A stretch of 64,000 nt of DNA from Dillenia suffruticosa (Eukaryota; Streptophyta; Magnoliopsida; Dilleniales; Dilleniaceae). Position 1 is the first letter of the stretch. Every line of letters begins with the position of its first letter. The position numbers and the translations under genes were made by a program. Positions 1 through 14,900 of the stretch are shown piece by piece. Under the pieces are notes generated by a model. The model ran no database searches, was not told the origin of the DNA, and saw only the letters and a list, made by a program, of their open reading frames with translations. Location: assembly GCA_033439265.1 (NCBI GenBank), contig JAVTVX010000030.1:2358501-2422500 (forward strand), read 5' to 3'.

Positions 1-359
1 TGGATATGAATATTCAAATTTGGAAAGTAACATAAGTAGGGTCGGAGTTTTGGAAGAAATAAATTGGGGTGAGGGCAGGTGGGCGGGCCATAAGAGAGGA
101 AGCAGTTAGGGCCAGATGCTTGCTGGGCCGAATCGGGTCTCATCTCCGGACTCCAATCCATTCCTCAAATCCAATTCAATTTCAATCATAAATCCCCGGA
201 TCCAAAGCAAACCTCTCTCTTCCCTCCGCTGGAAACATTTTCATCCGGACACCGAAACCATTTCTCCCTCTCTCCCTCTGCTCACCCCCACTCTCTCTCT
301 CCCCCTCCGGATCCCAACGCAGAGTCTCGCAATCGTAATCAGCATTAGAAGAGAGAGAA

Positions 360-407
360 ATGAGGGAAGTGAAATGCATTCACATTGGACAAGCAGGGAT
401 TCAACTC
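360..407 (+). pseudogene. alpha-tubulin N-terminal fragment
   Basis: The ATG at 360 opens MREVKCIHIGQAGIQL, which matches the invariant alpha-tubulin start (MRE..SIHIGQAGIQ) for 16 codons. Directly after this the frame reads unrelated residues and stops at 516-518, so the rest of tubulin is absent. The CT-rich upstream 300 bases look like a plant 5' UTR. It is probably the 5' end of a tubulin gene duplicated or captured and left upstream of the Rab2 remnant. There is no sign that it makes tubulin. Confidence 0.7.
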
Positions 408-747
408 TTTTATAATTTATCAAAAACGAAACCCCCAAAGAGGACTCTCATTTCTCTCTCTCTCTCTCTCCAGGCCTTTACAGTTCAAGCCCCATCTCAG
501 TTCATTCCCCAAAACTAAAACCTACCACCAAAACCAAGATGTCTCTCCCTCTCTCTCTGGGCCGATCGATCGATTGTGTAATCGAATAGGTATGACCAAA
601 TCGCTCGCGATCACCAAATAGGTATGACCACTTTCTTTTTGCTTTGTTTGTTTAATTTTCTTGGGTTTTTTAATAGTTTGAGGCTCTACTTCGACGATCA
701 TTGGTCCTTTGTTGATGATCCCTATCTGAATTTTTTATGTTAGGTTT
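408..747 (+). other. CT-rich 5'UTR-like leader and start of an intron-like stretch
   Basis: A CT-microsatellite-rich leader (450-560) is followed by T-rich sequence resembling an intron, starting near a GTATGACC at about 591 and repeated at 620. It leads into the target site of the retrotransposon at 748. No convincing coding sequence is seen. Confidence 0.35.
743..747. repeat. Left target-site duplication of the Athila-like element
   Basis: GGTTT at 743-747 is repeated at 4124-4128, flanking an element that begins TGG and ends TCA on the plus strand. A 5-bp duplication is typical of LTR retrotransposon integration. Confidence 0.75.
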
Positions 748-833
748 TGGTGTGTTCTCAAACAACCAAAAATAAAATACCTACTTCATTAAAGTAGTGT
801 CGAATACATAGGAAATGACGTATTTATCTCTTT
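748..833 (-). repeat. Truncated 3' LTR of the Athila-like element
   Basis: These bases match the end of the 5' LTR at 2580 onwards (shared TCAAACAACCAAAAATAAAA and TTTATCTCTTT), but with about 20 bases missing in the middle. The similarity stops near 833, where the pol remnant begins. Most of the 1.5-kb LTR is therefore absent at this end. Confidence 0.75.
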
Positions 834-985
834 TAAGCGCTTTTGTTTCATATCTTTGGCTCGACATGATCTCCTCGTTTTAACCCGCTCAAACATCGGT
901 CCAGTCCATTTTGACTTCAATTTACTTGGCATGAACTTCAATTTTGAATTAAAATAAAAAATTTTTTGGTCTACCACAAATTGTT
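789..985 (-). pseudogene. Retrotransposon pol C-terminal (integrase tail) scrap
   Basis: The minus-strand reading includes NSKLKFMPSKLKSKWTGP, which resembles the conserved end of Athila-type integrase (N-S-R-L-K-x-F-P-G-K-L-K-S-R-W-x-G-P). It lies between the gag remnant and the 3' LTR remnant, so the deletion removed everything from late gag to the integrase tail. Confidence 0.7.
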
Positions 986-1099
986 TTCAATATAGGTGTT
1001 TGTCTTGAAAAAATTTCTCTAATTTTACAAAATTATTTATAAAATTCTTCTCAAATACAAAATCTAGTTTATTTTGCACAAAAGAGTCATGAACAATGA

Positions 1100-2488
1100 A
1101 CTCATCTCCTTCCCATCATCTTGTTCCTCGGAATATGCCAACCTACCAGGAAAATGAGGAGAGATAGTTTCAAATTTGAGTTGTTCGGTTTCTCGCTTAC
1201 CTTCATGGCCGATTCATTCAATATTGATGCTTTGTTTTGTTTGGTCTCTTTATCTTCTTCAGTTGTCGATGAATTGTCCTGCAATTTCCTTTCATTCTTG
1301 ACCACCATAACACTCACGTTTTCTCTCGGGTTGATCTCTACTTGAGAGGGTAGCTTTCCATTATTTTTCTTCATTCAACTCACGGTCGTTGCCAATTACG
1401 ACACCTGATTTTTCAAGTTTTGGATGCTGGTTCTTGTCTCTAGTTGAAATTTTTTAGTGTTAGCTAAACTTTTAACAATCTTTTCTAAAGATGTACCTTG
1501 ATTCAAAGAGGGTTGCTGAGATTGAAATTGTGGTTGGTATTGTGGTTGTGGGAACTCTTGTTGTCAATTTTCATAACTGAAGTTTGGTTGAGCCCATCAT
1601 CCTTGGTTGTAGATGTTCGAATATGGATCATCATAAAGAATGTGACATTTATCGGTTGGATGATCCATCTTTGAATAAATTTCACAAATTTGTACCGATT
1701 GCCTTTGTCCTACAATAAAATTATGCATAAGAGAAGTTAGTTCTTTCAATTCTTGACCAGGGGAAAAATCACTTATCTCGTTGACGCTCTTTGGAATTTC
1801 TTGCCTTATTCCAATTTGTTGGGCATTGGCTGCCATGTTTGAGATCAAATTTCTCGCGTCATCGGATATCTTGTTCACCAATGCTCCTCCATTTACAGTA
1901 TTGATCATGTTCCGTTCCATTGGGGATAGGCCTTCATAGAAAAATTGGATCAACAACTGTTCTGGGATCTGATGTTGAGGACAGCTAGCACAGTTGTTCA
2001 AATCTTTCCCAATATTCATATAAGGTTTCCCCATTGTACTGTCTTATTCCACAAATTTCTTTTCTAGTAGTAGTTGCACGGGAAGCTGGAAAATTTTTTT
2101 CTAAAAACATCTTCTCCATGTTAGGCCAAGTAGTAATAAAACCAGAAGACAAATACAAGAGCCAATCCTTGGCCTTATCTATCAAAGAAAAAGGAAAAAC
2201 AAGAAGTTTAAGTTGCTCTTCGGTTATCCCTTGTGGTCTCATGGTGGAACAAACAATGTGGAGCTTCTTAAGGTGTTTGTGAGGATCCTCTCCAGCAAGA
2301 CGATGAAGTTTAGGCAATAAATAAATCAATTCAGATCTTAATTCAAATGAGGTTGTAATATTGGAAAAATTAATACAAAAAGATTGTTGATCAAATTCAG
2401 GGGTTGCCAACTCCCTTAAAGTCCTTTGGGCTGCCATATCCTCGTGGTTGATGTCTTTCTCTTTTAAGCCATTGACAATTTTCGGCAA
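1100..2488 (-). pseudogene. Athila-type gag, frame-broken
   Basis: The first part (2488-1985) contains LAGEDPHKHLK and KEICGIRQYNGETLYEYWER, hallmarks of Athila-group gag. A frameshift near 2000-1985 moves the reading to 2034-1597, with CASCPQHQIPEQLL and IANMAAN-like motifs. A zinc knuckle follows in which the second cysteine is tyrosine (C-E-I-Y...H-P-T-D-K-C). A further shift near 1600 leads to a Gln-rich part, and the block from 1374 holds LPSQVEINPREN, the conserved late-gag motif. At least two frameshifts and the lost zinc ligand mean no functional Gag. Confidence 0.88.
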
Positions 2489-2555
2489 GTTCCCTACAAA
2501 GAGTTAATCTTGAAAACAAGGAAAAAAATTTAAAAGAAATAAATCACTAACATCG

Positions 2556-2574
2556 TTCCCCGGCAACGGCACTA
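2556..2574 (-). other. Primer-binding site of the Athila-like element
   Basis: On the minus strand, a few bases inside the LTR end, the sequence TAGTGCCGTTGCCGGGGA is one or two changes from the TGGCGCCGTTGCCGGGGA site complementary to the tRNA-Asp 3' end used by Athila/Calypso-type elements. Confidence 0.75.
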
Positions 2575-2579
2575 AAATT

Positions 2580-4123
2580 TGGTGTATTGTCAAACAACCA
2601 AAAATAAAATACCTACTTCACTAAAGACAAGTCTAGGGTGAGCAGAGTCGAATCCACAGGGAATTGTGGATTTATCTCTTTCAAGAAAATGAAAATATGG
2701 GGATTTTAGCAATTATCTAAACCTAACAAAAATAAATAACTCAATGAAAATTAACTAAAATAAAACAATTAAATAATGCAATGAAAAGAGAGAATGTCAA
2801 TGAGAGAAAATCTAGCCAAAAGAGTTATTTCCACCTTAATGTGTTTGATTGATTATCAATACAAAAATTACTTGATATTATATGAATAAATTGGTTATAG
2901 CCGTTAAGTATCACGAAATGACCGATCTCTCTATTTTTTCAGCATTTATGATACCATCGTTAATTATTTCCCTAATCAACAGACAACCCAAGAGACCCTG
3001 TTGGATTTAATGTTCCGACAGCATTAAGATCTAAATAGAGCTAATTCTAATCAGTAAATTGCAATCTGGATTTATTTAAATTAGATTACTTAATCTCTTG
3101 ACATAAATCCTACAGCTTGCGAGACCATAAAACTATGTCAATTACCATTCTATTAAAAACACATAAACCTTGCTGCTTTTAAATGGTTGTAGACTATTTT
3201 AGGGTTATTAAACATAACCTTCTATTTAACAATTCCAAAACAATCATAAATATTAAATATAAAGATTAAATAAATATCCACAAATATCAAGCAAATAAGA
3301 TCATTTAGATCTCACAATCCTTATTCATCAAGGTTTCAATAATTCTTTGACTAGAAAAGAAACTAAAATGAAAACATAGGAAAAGAGATCTCACAAAATA
3401 AATGAAACATTGCCTCAATTAAATAAATGTGCTGCTGGAAAAGGAAAATGAAATCCTAGGGTTGCCGGCTGCACCTGTTTTCTTCCACAAAAGAATACCT
3501 CTTCTAATTATTATGTCTTCCCAAGAAAATGCACCCGGCGGCTATGCTCTCCTGGAAAAGAGGTGGCTGCGGCCCCCTTGGGGCTGCCTCCTAGAGTTAT
3601 GAAACACTCCTATATATATATAGCAGTGTAACCCTAATAAAAAAAAGTGAAATTTTTCTTATTTGCAAAAGGTAAAATTTCTATCCCTAAATAACTACTA
3701 AATAAATAAAAAGAAAATAAAAAGTAAACTTTCTAAAAATAATATTCTAAGTGATTTATATATTTAAAAATTCATTTCCCTAAATATTAGGAATTGAATA
3801 AAATTTTTTAAAATCTTCAATATCTGCGATTCCACTCCAATTTCCTCTTGAATGTGTAATTGGAAAAGGAAATTTTTACTGCAGTAAATCTTGCATTGCC
3901 TCTTGAGATCCATATGCCCTTGTGCTAATGAAAGGACATTGTTGTCCAATTTTGCAAATTTTTCATGCTTTGCAAAATTGCTCCAATTTAGCTTATTTTT
4001 TTTCCTCTTCCATAATAAGTCTCCTCCTAAATCAAATGTCACAAAACATAAATACTAGTGTAATATTTATTCAAAAATAATGCAAAATCAATGATAAATA
4101 TTACACTCATTTAATCCCTATCA
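2580..4123 (-). repeat. 5' LTR of the Athila-like element (about 1.54 kb)
   Basis: Bounded by TG at 4123 and CA at 2580-2581 on the minus strand, next to the PBS. The interior is AT-rich with a short GC-rich stretch near 3460-3600. The LTR start abuts the GGTTT target duplication. Confidence 0.8.
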
Positions 4124-4128
4124 GGTTT

Positions 4129-6242
<2,114 letters not shown>

Positions 6243-6359
6243 AAGAGCAAGTTACTTTTACGGACATCTTATTCTTATTGATGTGAGCTGGCATCTTTCT
6301 ATCTACCAAGAGGATGAAAAGGAGTTCAGATTTGCTCTCACATTGCCACATGGACAACT

Positions 6360-6980
6360 TAAGAGAAAACACCAACTCTTTTGTTGACGTGGACAATATG
6401 AGGGAAAACACCACATCTTTTGATTGTTTTTGCTTGTTATATTGGGATTTTGGATTTTACTCCTTATTTTTGAAATAAGAAAAATATATACATATATATT
6501 TTAGAGGTTATAAAAATTCCAAATCATAAACCTTAAATTCTAAACCTTAAACTATAAATCCTAAATTCTAAAACTCTGAAATCTTATATCCTAAATACTA
6601 AATTCTATTAGTATATTGACCCATTTTATATATAGTAGGATTCATGAAAATCCCAAACTCTAAACGTTAAACCTTAAAACCCTATTAGTTGCATTTGTTA
6701 TTGCTTGCTATATTCGGTTTTCGGTTTTTATTCCTTTCTCTGAAATAAGAAATATATATATAGCAGGGGCTTTTAAAATCCCAAATTATAAACTTTAAAG
6801 TCTAAACCCTAAATCCCAAATGCTATTAGTACATTGACTCCTACTATATATAGTAAGAGTTCTAAAAATCCCAAATCCTGGATCATAAATCCTAAATCTT
6901 AAATTCTGTTTGCTGTACATTGACTAAACATCAACTCTTTTGTTGATGTGGACAATATAAGAGAAAACACCATATCTATT
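6360..6980. repeat. Degenerate telomere-like and duplicated AT-rich repeat block
   Basis: Degenerate AAACCCTAAAT-like units recur between 6530 and 6910. The segment around 6365-6465 (ACACCAACTCTTTTGTTGA then GTGGACAATATGAG) recurs at about 6928-7005, and a TTGCTATATTCGG-type stretch recurs at about 6700. It is a two-to-three copy decayed local duplication. No gene is seen. Confidence 0.6.
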
Positions 6981-7520
6981 AATTTTTATTGTTTGTTATA
7001 TTGGACAGTAATTATAAATGTTATTTAATTAGTGTACTGCATAAAATTAGTTATAATTAGTAATGTATTATATAAATTTTAAGTTTAATTATTTATTGGG
7101 CCCAAATAAAAATTGTAAAAAATTACAAAAATTTTTGGGCCTTGGCTGCACAAGTGCGGCCAGAGCCCACCTAGTGTTTTAAATATGATCAAAATATCTG
7201 CTGTCATATGAGACAGCATATTTCAAAGCTAATAGAAAGCTATATGAGACAATATCTGTTGTCATATGAGACAAAATATCTGCATTATATAAATTTTTGG
7301 TAAGATTTAATTGCATTTGCTGTTTATGCTCGTAATCATTCATAACTATGTTTATGAACTCTCTTGGCAGGAGCCAGCATGCATAAAATTTTTAAAGCTA
7401 ATAGAAAAATATAATCTCAGAAGCCCTAGGATATGAGTGCAAAAATTGTTTTGTTTCACTTTATTTCTCACACATTGTTCTCTATAAGAAATGGATGACC
7501 CTTTTCCATAATTGCACTTA
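6981..7520. other. AT-rich intergenic DNA with short direct repeats
   Basis: The phrase CATATGAGACA(G/A) occurs three times between 7205 and 7275. Nothing else is recognisable. Confidence 0.4.
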
Positions 7521-7584
7521 AACCTAAAACAATTTTTTCTTTTTCTTTTTTACTAATATATTTTTGTCATTGTCAATGCGATTC

Positions 7585-10500
7585 AAAAATGGTCTGATGG
7601 GAAGAATCTGGAAAAGAACAAATTTAATAGTGGTTAGTAAAATCTTTGATGCAAAATAGCTGGCGGAGAAGTTTGATTTCTCCCAATTGTAGTCCTTCCA
7701 ATCAATCCTTTTCTTATTAAGATCATAGATGACAACCTTTTCTTTTAAAGCATCATCTGCAAAAGGAAAAATAAAACAATATAAGAAAAGAATTTCTTAA
7801 TAAAGGAGATGTTGCACATCTCATCTAATGCTAGACGACAGATATAAAAGATCATAGTAGAAAGAACACCAAAGGGTAGCAACATTAACAAATAAATGAT
7901 AAAACAATCAAAGTTTCACACAACTGAATTAGGTCTAAATTTATCAACAAATCACAGTTCAATCAAGAAATCTGCTAGAAAGAAACTCTGCTACCCCAAA
8001 GACATAACATCAACAATTAACTCTTGAACAATCCTATGCACAGAAAAGTAATCATGGATGTCTGATTGCATTAACAAACCGGATCAAATATGTCCGTCAT
8101 CACATAGATTCTAATAACAAAGATTTCCGCATGCAAAAGCATAAATCATTCCCATAGAATCCTTTTTCACTTCTTAATTCACTAACACACTTATTTAATT
8201 ATTATTTCATTTTCATCAACCAACAATTTAGAATTTACCTTCTTAGTCTAAATACCACCGACTCCCAATCAAGCAAGTGACCATTGAAACTAAAAAAATC
8301 GAGAAATATTTTCTGTAGGGTGGTTCAAATGGTTAAATGATTCATTCCTCCTATTATTGTTGCCCTTATACATCATCTTTCTTATACCAATGCATTTACT
8401 AAGGGGAAGATTATAATGCTGAGAAATTAGCATGTGGTCTAAAAATTCTAATGGTCAAAATGAGATTTTTTTTTGGTCTCCTCTAAGTAATTTAAAAGAA
8501 AACAATTATGAATTATATAAAATAGAATTGTTAACTACGACAAAATAATTTTGACCTTAAATTCATTGTGGTCTCACTAGCAAATTTAAATGAGATGATG
8601 AGAATGTTCTCATGTTTGTTGTACTTAAACATGTTTATTTGGAAATTTTGTTAATACTAAAGATGGAAATAACACAACTATAATGTAATATATAATATTT
8701 AGTAGAGTTCTTATAACAAAATTCGCCATTGGAGGAAGCACCACGCCCTAACTTAGAAAGAGAAATCTTTACCTTGGTTTAATAAAGAGCTTATGCTAAC
8801 ATGAAAGACATCATTATTATGAAAAGATAAATAGAAATATACACTTGAATTAGATATAAGAACTTACAATTCGTACAAAATAATGTATGTCTCAACAATT
8901 AGGGACACCAAGGTGGAATCTGTATCAAAAGTAGCACATGTTTTAAACACTTCAGGATCAATAGAAAAAGTTGTTCATTGATTGTAGTACACTCTATATC
9001 AATATTATAGTGGAGCTTGAGAATGTTTTAGACAAAAAAGGAAAAAAAGGATTATGAATGAGTCAATAATATTCGTGATAGAGATATGGATGACCATTAC
9101 AAATGCAACACCAAATAATAAATTTAAGATTGTTTTTTACAAATTTTACAAGTAATTAATTGTAAATAATTTAATTTTTAATAAAAATTACAATCACAAT
9201 ATGGAGCGATACCAATAAAAATTATAAAAACATCCTAGAAGTGAGGTAATCAAAAGTTAATTTATAACAATACCTATTAATATAACATACTATAGCATGT
9301 CAAATCAAAAGTTGAGGTCATCACATGTATCACATAGTTATGTATTAAAACATCATATTTTTGGTGATCGAAAACAGCCAAAAAAGTGTTTATATAAATC
9401 ACGAAAAATAATATTTATAAATTGAAAATAAAATATTTATAAATTAAAAACAAATATTTATAAATTAAAAACAAATATTTATTGAATCAAGCAAGTAGTA
9501 ATAAAAAGAACAAATTTGGATGACACCATAAAATTGTAAATAAGATTCAATTCTGAGATCTCATAAAAAATGAGGACACTTGCGTCAAAGTCATCTTCCG
9601 TAAGACAATGAAAGAATATTTTTGGTACCTTTTGGTGCGATGCAAGATAAGATAAAATTAAAATAAATATTTCAAAAAACTATACACAAACAAAAAAAAT
9701 GTACCAGTCGTTTGATAAAAAATGCTAATTTTTTTTTGTGTAATTATTTTGTAACATGTGATGATTACTTATTACACTTTTTTTTTAATTGAATAGATTG
9801 TGAGTTTTTTAATACCAAGACGTCCTAGACAACCTCTTCCTTGGATTGTAGTCAAAATTTTTGTTCTCATAAAAGTTTAGGGATAGCTACTAGTTGTCTT
9901 CAAGAGAACCTTTGTAGTTTACTTTAATATATATCGATGTAATTTAGTTATCAAGTTATTTTGCATCAGACGTGATGAGTTTTAATTTGATTTATAAGAG
10001 TGGTGTAGATGTCACGTTTTCAACTAATTTAACCTTTGAATAAGTTTGTGATGATTCTATTTATCTATAGTTAATTGCTAATAAAACTATAATTAGATAA
10101 AAGTTTAACAGAATTCGAGATTATTTTTTGTCACATAAATTAACACTTTCCATTTTTTTGGTTCATTCAAATTGGTTGTTTTTTTTCACAAATTGTCAAA
10201 TCAAGTGCATCACAAGTCTCACAATATTGCTCATAGATCAAGTTGACGATTTTATTGGTTTAGGATACTTGAAGTTTTCAATTTTATCTCACTTTGCATC
10301 ACATCAAAAGTTACCGTGGGTATTGTTCCATTGTCTCAAGGGAGAATTGGCGAGGTGTCCTCATTTGTGGTGAGATTTCAGAAGTGAATCTTGTTTATAC
10401 TTTTATGGTATCATTCAAGTTTGTCTTCTTTTTATTATTGATTGCTTAACTTATTAAATATTTGTTTTCAATTTATAAAAGTTTTGTTTTCAATTTATAA

Positions 10501-11640
10501 ATATTACTTTTTGTGATTCATATAAATACTTGATTATTTTTTATAACTTAAAATATGAATGATTTATGTGATGACCGTAACATTTAGTTTGACACGCTAT
10601 GGTATGTTTTATTGTTGGGTATTGTTACAAATTAGTTTTTGATTATATCTTCCACTAGGATGCTTTTATAGCTTTTATTGACATTTTTCTGTGTTGTGAT
10701 TGTGGTTTTATTGAGAATTAAATTGTTGTCGATTAGTTATTTGTTAAATTTGGAGAAAAATTGTTGAATTCCTTATTTGGTATTTGCATTTGTGCGTATT
10801 GAATGGACATCTATTTCCCTTATCACATAATGTTATTGATTTATTCATAATATTTGCTTTCAATTTGTTACCAAATGTTTTTTTTTTTTTTTTCTAAAAA
10901 ATTCTTGAACCCCACTATAACATTGATATGGAGGGTATTGCAGTCAACGGGTAGCTTTTGTCTATTGATCCTAAATTGTTTAAAACAGATATTACTTGTG
11001 ACATGAGTTCCATCTTAGTGTTCTAGTTGAGCCTTAATTTTTTTGTACAAATTGTAAGTTTTTATAGTTATTTCAAGTGGATATTTGTATTTGACTTTCC
11101 ATAATAAGAATGTCTTTTTTGTTAGTAGAAACTTTTAACTAGCTTTTTTAGGACGTTTGATATCTTTTGACCTTAGATTGTTGGTATTAATTACTCTTGA
11201 TGGTATTTGTATTGTAATTGTGTTATTTTCACATTTCATTTTAAGAAAAATTGAAAATAAACATGTTTAAATATTGTTTGAATGCAACAAACTAGAAATT
11301 TCCATTATCTCATTTAAATTAGCTAGCGAGGTTACAATGAATTTAAGACCCGAAGATCATATTGTTGAAAGAATAGTAATGAATAATTCTATTTTATATA
11401 GTTCTTTTTTTTTTTTTTAATTATTTGGAGTAAGTCCAAAAAAAAAAACTCATTTCAATGCCTAGAATTTTTGAAAACACATTAATTTCATAGCATTATA
11501 ATCTTTTTTTTGGTGTTACAGAATCTAATTTCAGTAAATGTATCGGCATAAGAAAGACGGAGTATGAGCCATTTGGCAACAATAATTGGAGGTATAAGCC
11601 ATTTGGCCGCTTGAACCATCCCACAAAAAATATTACTCAA
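7585..11640. mobile_element. Giant foldback (inverted-repeat) element A
   Basis: The left arm (about 7585-9720) is repeated, reverse-complemented and diverged, in the right arm (about 10130-11640). Paired landmarks include TAACAATACCTATTAATATA (9267) with its complement near 10615; the TTTATAAATTGAAAATAAAA block (9413) with the complementary TTTTCAATTTATAAATATTA (10487); and the GTAGGGTGGTTCAAATGG end (8317) with the complement near 11615. The right arm lacks roughly the outer 0.7 kb of the left. No transposase frame is visible. The same family occurs at 17.7-21.0 kb. It could be a non-autonomous DNA transposon with very long TIRs; the superfamily is unassigned. Confidence 0.78.
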
Positions 11641-11991
11641 TAAAATTATAATAATTATTTAAAAATTATATGAAAATAAATATTTTTTTGTATAACCTTA
11701 AATTTATAAAACTTCTATCGAACCAAAAAAAAAAATTATTCTGGGTAGGCATTCGGGTTCAAACAGTCGCAGGCGAGTCCAGTAAAAAGCGGGCTGGGTT
11801 TGTGGGGCCGGGTGAGATGCAAAATTTTAATCTGCGAGATGATTATGTTTGAAGGGGTTCTCTGAATTTTAATGTTTTTTCTGGTACCATTCGACAGTGA
11901 CCAGAAGTTGATCAGATTTCAGATCTTCATTTGTTTTCTTTTTCTGAAATCTCACTTTGCATCAACAACATTGATTTTTTTGGGGGGGAAG
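11641..11991 (+). other. 5' flank of the RmlD-like pseudogene
   Basis: A GC-richer stretch (11740-11830) and a TC-rich run to 11970 sit just before the degenerate ATG at 11992, consistent with an old promoter and 5' UTR. No independent gene was recognised. Confidence 0.35.
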
Positions 11992-14900
11992 ATGGCAAAG
12001 AAAGTGTTGTAGTAGGAGGCAGTGGTTACTGAGGATAACATCTCTTACAAGGATTATCAGAGGTGGATGGGAATCCATACGATGTTGAATTCACCTGCAA
12101 TTCAACCCCACCTCAATCTCTGCTTCAAGCCTTCCCTCATTTCCTCAATTTCCATGTCTACATGAAAATTGATCAAGGTTTCTATGCCATCTCCAACACT
12201 TGTGGTCAGTTGATGTTTCAAATTCCTCTTGCCAAGTTCTTTAACTGAGGTTTCAGGGGCATTTTGAAGTGAAAGAATCTTAATTTAAGAAAATATGGTG
12301 CAATTCATGTGTGTTTTGATGATCTCAAATCTGGGTTTGGAGTGTTTGAGAGGGAAACAAATCTCTTTTATCTGCGAAGTTGATTATGTGCTAAAGTGTT
12401 TCGATACTATTTTCTTTTATGGTACACTTCAAATTCATACATTTTATATTGATTGAAGGTTTTGACAACATTTTGAAGTGAGTGCTTTTGCGTTCATGCA
12501 AATTTCTTGAAGAATGCTTCTTCTTTTTTCTGAAATTGATGTCTGAATTGGGGTGTTTGAACAATTCATTTCTGTCCACAATGTTAATTATGTGCCGGAG
12601 TATTGTGACATTGCTCTGTTTGGGGTTCTTAAAAATTCTGGCCTTCATAGTATCAGGGTGGTTCTAGGGTTACCTAGAAATATGAGTCAGAAGATAGTTT
12701 TTCTTTTTTGGTTTTTTTTTTGTTGAGGGGGGGGAGGAAGAAGTTCTGATGATGCTCATAATGTTTGGAGTTTCAGCCACGTGGTTGTCAACTATGCGGC
12801 ACTCTCTGTACCTCGTGCTTGTTAAATGGATCCAGCAGCCGCAATTCTATTAATATTCCTAAGACTCTTATGGAATGGTTGTCAAGATTTGCAGAAAGCA
12901 GCACTCCTTTGATTCATTTATCAACTGATCAAGGTTTGTCATACTGAATTCATTCCTTGCATCTTGTAAGCTTGATTATCAAATTTGAGAGCTTAGCATT
13001 TTACCAGTATTACAAGTCATATTACTTCTGAAAATAATTTGTTGAGGCTTTAGAGCTTTATCAGTTTCTCAAGTCTGAGGACTTCCAATCCTTTATTGTC
13101 TTGGATCAGGACTTAAAACCAACTCAACAAGAGGCTATTTTAACTTGACAGCAGACATAGTTACTTTTTTTTTTTTAATTTATCTCTCAATCTGTGCGTT
13201 AATCAATTAAAATGCCATTTCTATTGTCAGGTGCATGATTGATGTGCATCTCAACCTCCACATGCAGAGTCTCAAGCTAACAAAATTCTATGTCCTCGCC
13301 TAGTTGTATTTAATTTGTTCCTTGTTCGGTTCCATGCCATGTTCATTTGTTTTTGCGTATAACTCCTGGGATCATGTGACAATTTGGAGGGACAATGGGC
13401 TGTGACAAAACTAAGGGCAAATGTCCACATTTCTTCTGCTATTGATGCACCAAATTTGTTCATCCACTGAAAAGAACAATTTCATTGTTCAGAGAAATGA
13501 AGGAAAGAGTGTCATGGGAACATGAAAGAAAAGTTATGTTCAAGCAGTAAGGGCATAATGTGCAGTTCACCTGGGAAGCCGCAAGGAAATAGTCATTATA
13601 TGGGATGAGTCTCAAAACTGATGTTCAACGTGTGCATTTCTTTTTCATCTATCCTCTTGGTCATCTTTCTCCAGTTTTGCCACCAGTGGATGCTACTTGG
13701 AAGCTACAGTTAACTCCTGATTCATCCATGGGCGGTGCCAATATTGCTTAGTGGGCAGTTGACCCCACTAAAATGTGGATGACTAGAGAAATTTTGTCAA
13801 TTTTATTACATTCTTTTAGAAATTTTATTTACAATTATCCCATTAAACAATCTTTAGAAGTCAGTAATTCAATGAGAAAATCTTGTACGACAGAGCTTAA
13901 TTAGTTCTCTATGTTAAAAAATTTGTTACGTGCTTTCTAATATTTGATAAATTTGTGTAGTGCAATTATTTTGGTTCTAAGTTAGAAATTGACCCTACTG
14001 AGGCAAAACCCTGGCTGTGCTACTGGATTCGTCCTGCACTTCTCAAATGTTGCTTATGGTTTGTTCTGGTTTGAGGTTCCCATGTCAAGCTATTGATTTG
14101 ATGGGGACCCACAGCCTGATTGGCATGGCATCCAAGGTGGATATACAGTGTTGAGGTGCTAGTGTAGATACCTTTTCGAGAGCATTTAGCATTGTTTCTT
14201 CCGGTAATTCTCTGATACAGTGCTATGAACAACTAAAAACTGTGGAAAAATTGAGGAACAACCTATGAACTAGGGAAAAACAGATGAACAAACTCCCACT
14301 CCCATTCTATGTTATCGGTTTGGTTGGACAAGGTGTAATTGATATCTTTCACTCCTACCATTATATTGAATTCTCTCTTTGCTCTCTATTTTGTTTTTCA
14401 TTTTGTGATCAGCTTATCTTTCTTATATGCCTCATTGGGATAGTCATAGTCAATTCACAACACGAGAATTTTAGTGCATGAATAATTATAAAAATTCACT
14501 GGAAAAACTGTTTCGCAGCATAATCGATTGTGACTATATAGTCTCTGTCTGTTTCAGCAAATGATAAATTCCATTGTTAACAAGATCATGGTAAGTATAG
14601 GACCAAAATTGTAGAATTAATAAAATTGTCACTTTTTAGAAGCTACTTGTATTCACTAAATCAATGATTTTACTATTGGAAAAATGCCGGTGGATTGATG
14701 GTGTCCTCTCCAAAGGAGATGGGGTGGAGTTCTTCCACGATGAGTTTTGCTGCCCGGTATATGTTAAAGATGCGCTGTCATAATAGCTTTAACAAAATGA
14801 TGGATCTCATGTGTGTTACTTTTAATTCCACGTGCTTGTCTCTCAAATGATCGACCCTAAATTGTTGGAATTAAAATTCAGGTTGTTGTATATTCTATGC

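Larger units (their letters stand above)
748..4123 (-). mobile_element. Internally deleted Athila-like Ty3/gypsy LTR retrotransposon
   Basis: Read on the minus strand the order is: 5' LTR (4123-2580), primer-binding site (about 2574-2556), broken gag (2488-1100), a scrap of pol C-terminus (about 985-890), and a truncated 3' LTR (about 833-748). The LTR starts TGATAGGG and ends CACCA. The PBS is close to the tRNA-Asp type used by Athila and relatives. Protease, reverse transcriptase, RNase H and most of integrase are missing, so the copy is non-autonomous. It sits in intron-like DNA between the tubulin fragment and the Rab2 remnant. The frame breaks in gag and the diverged LTRs indicate an old insertion. 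Confidence 0.88.
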
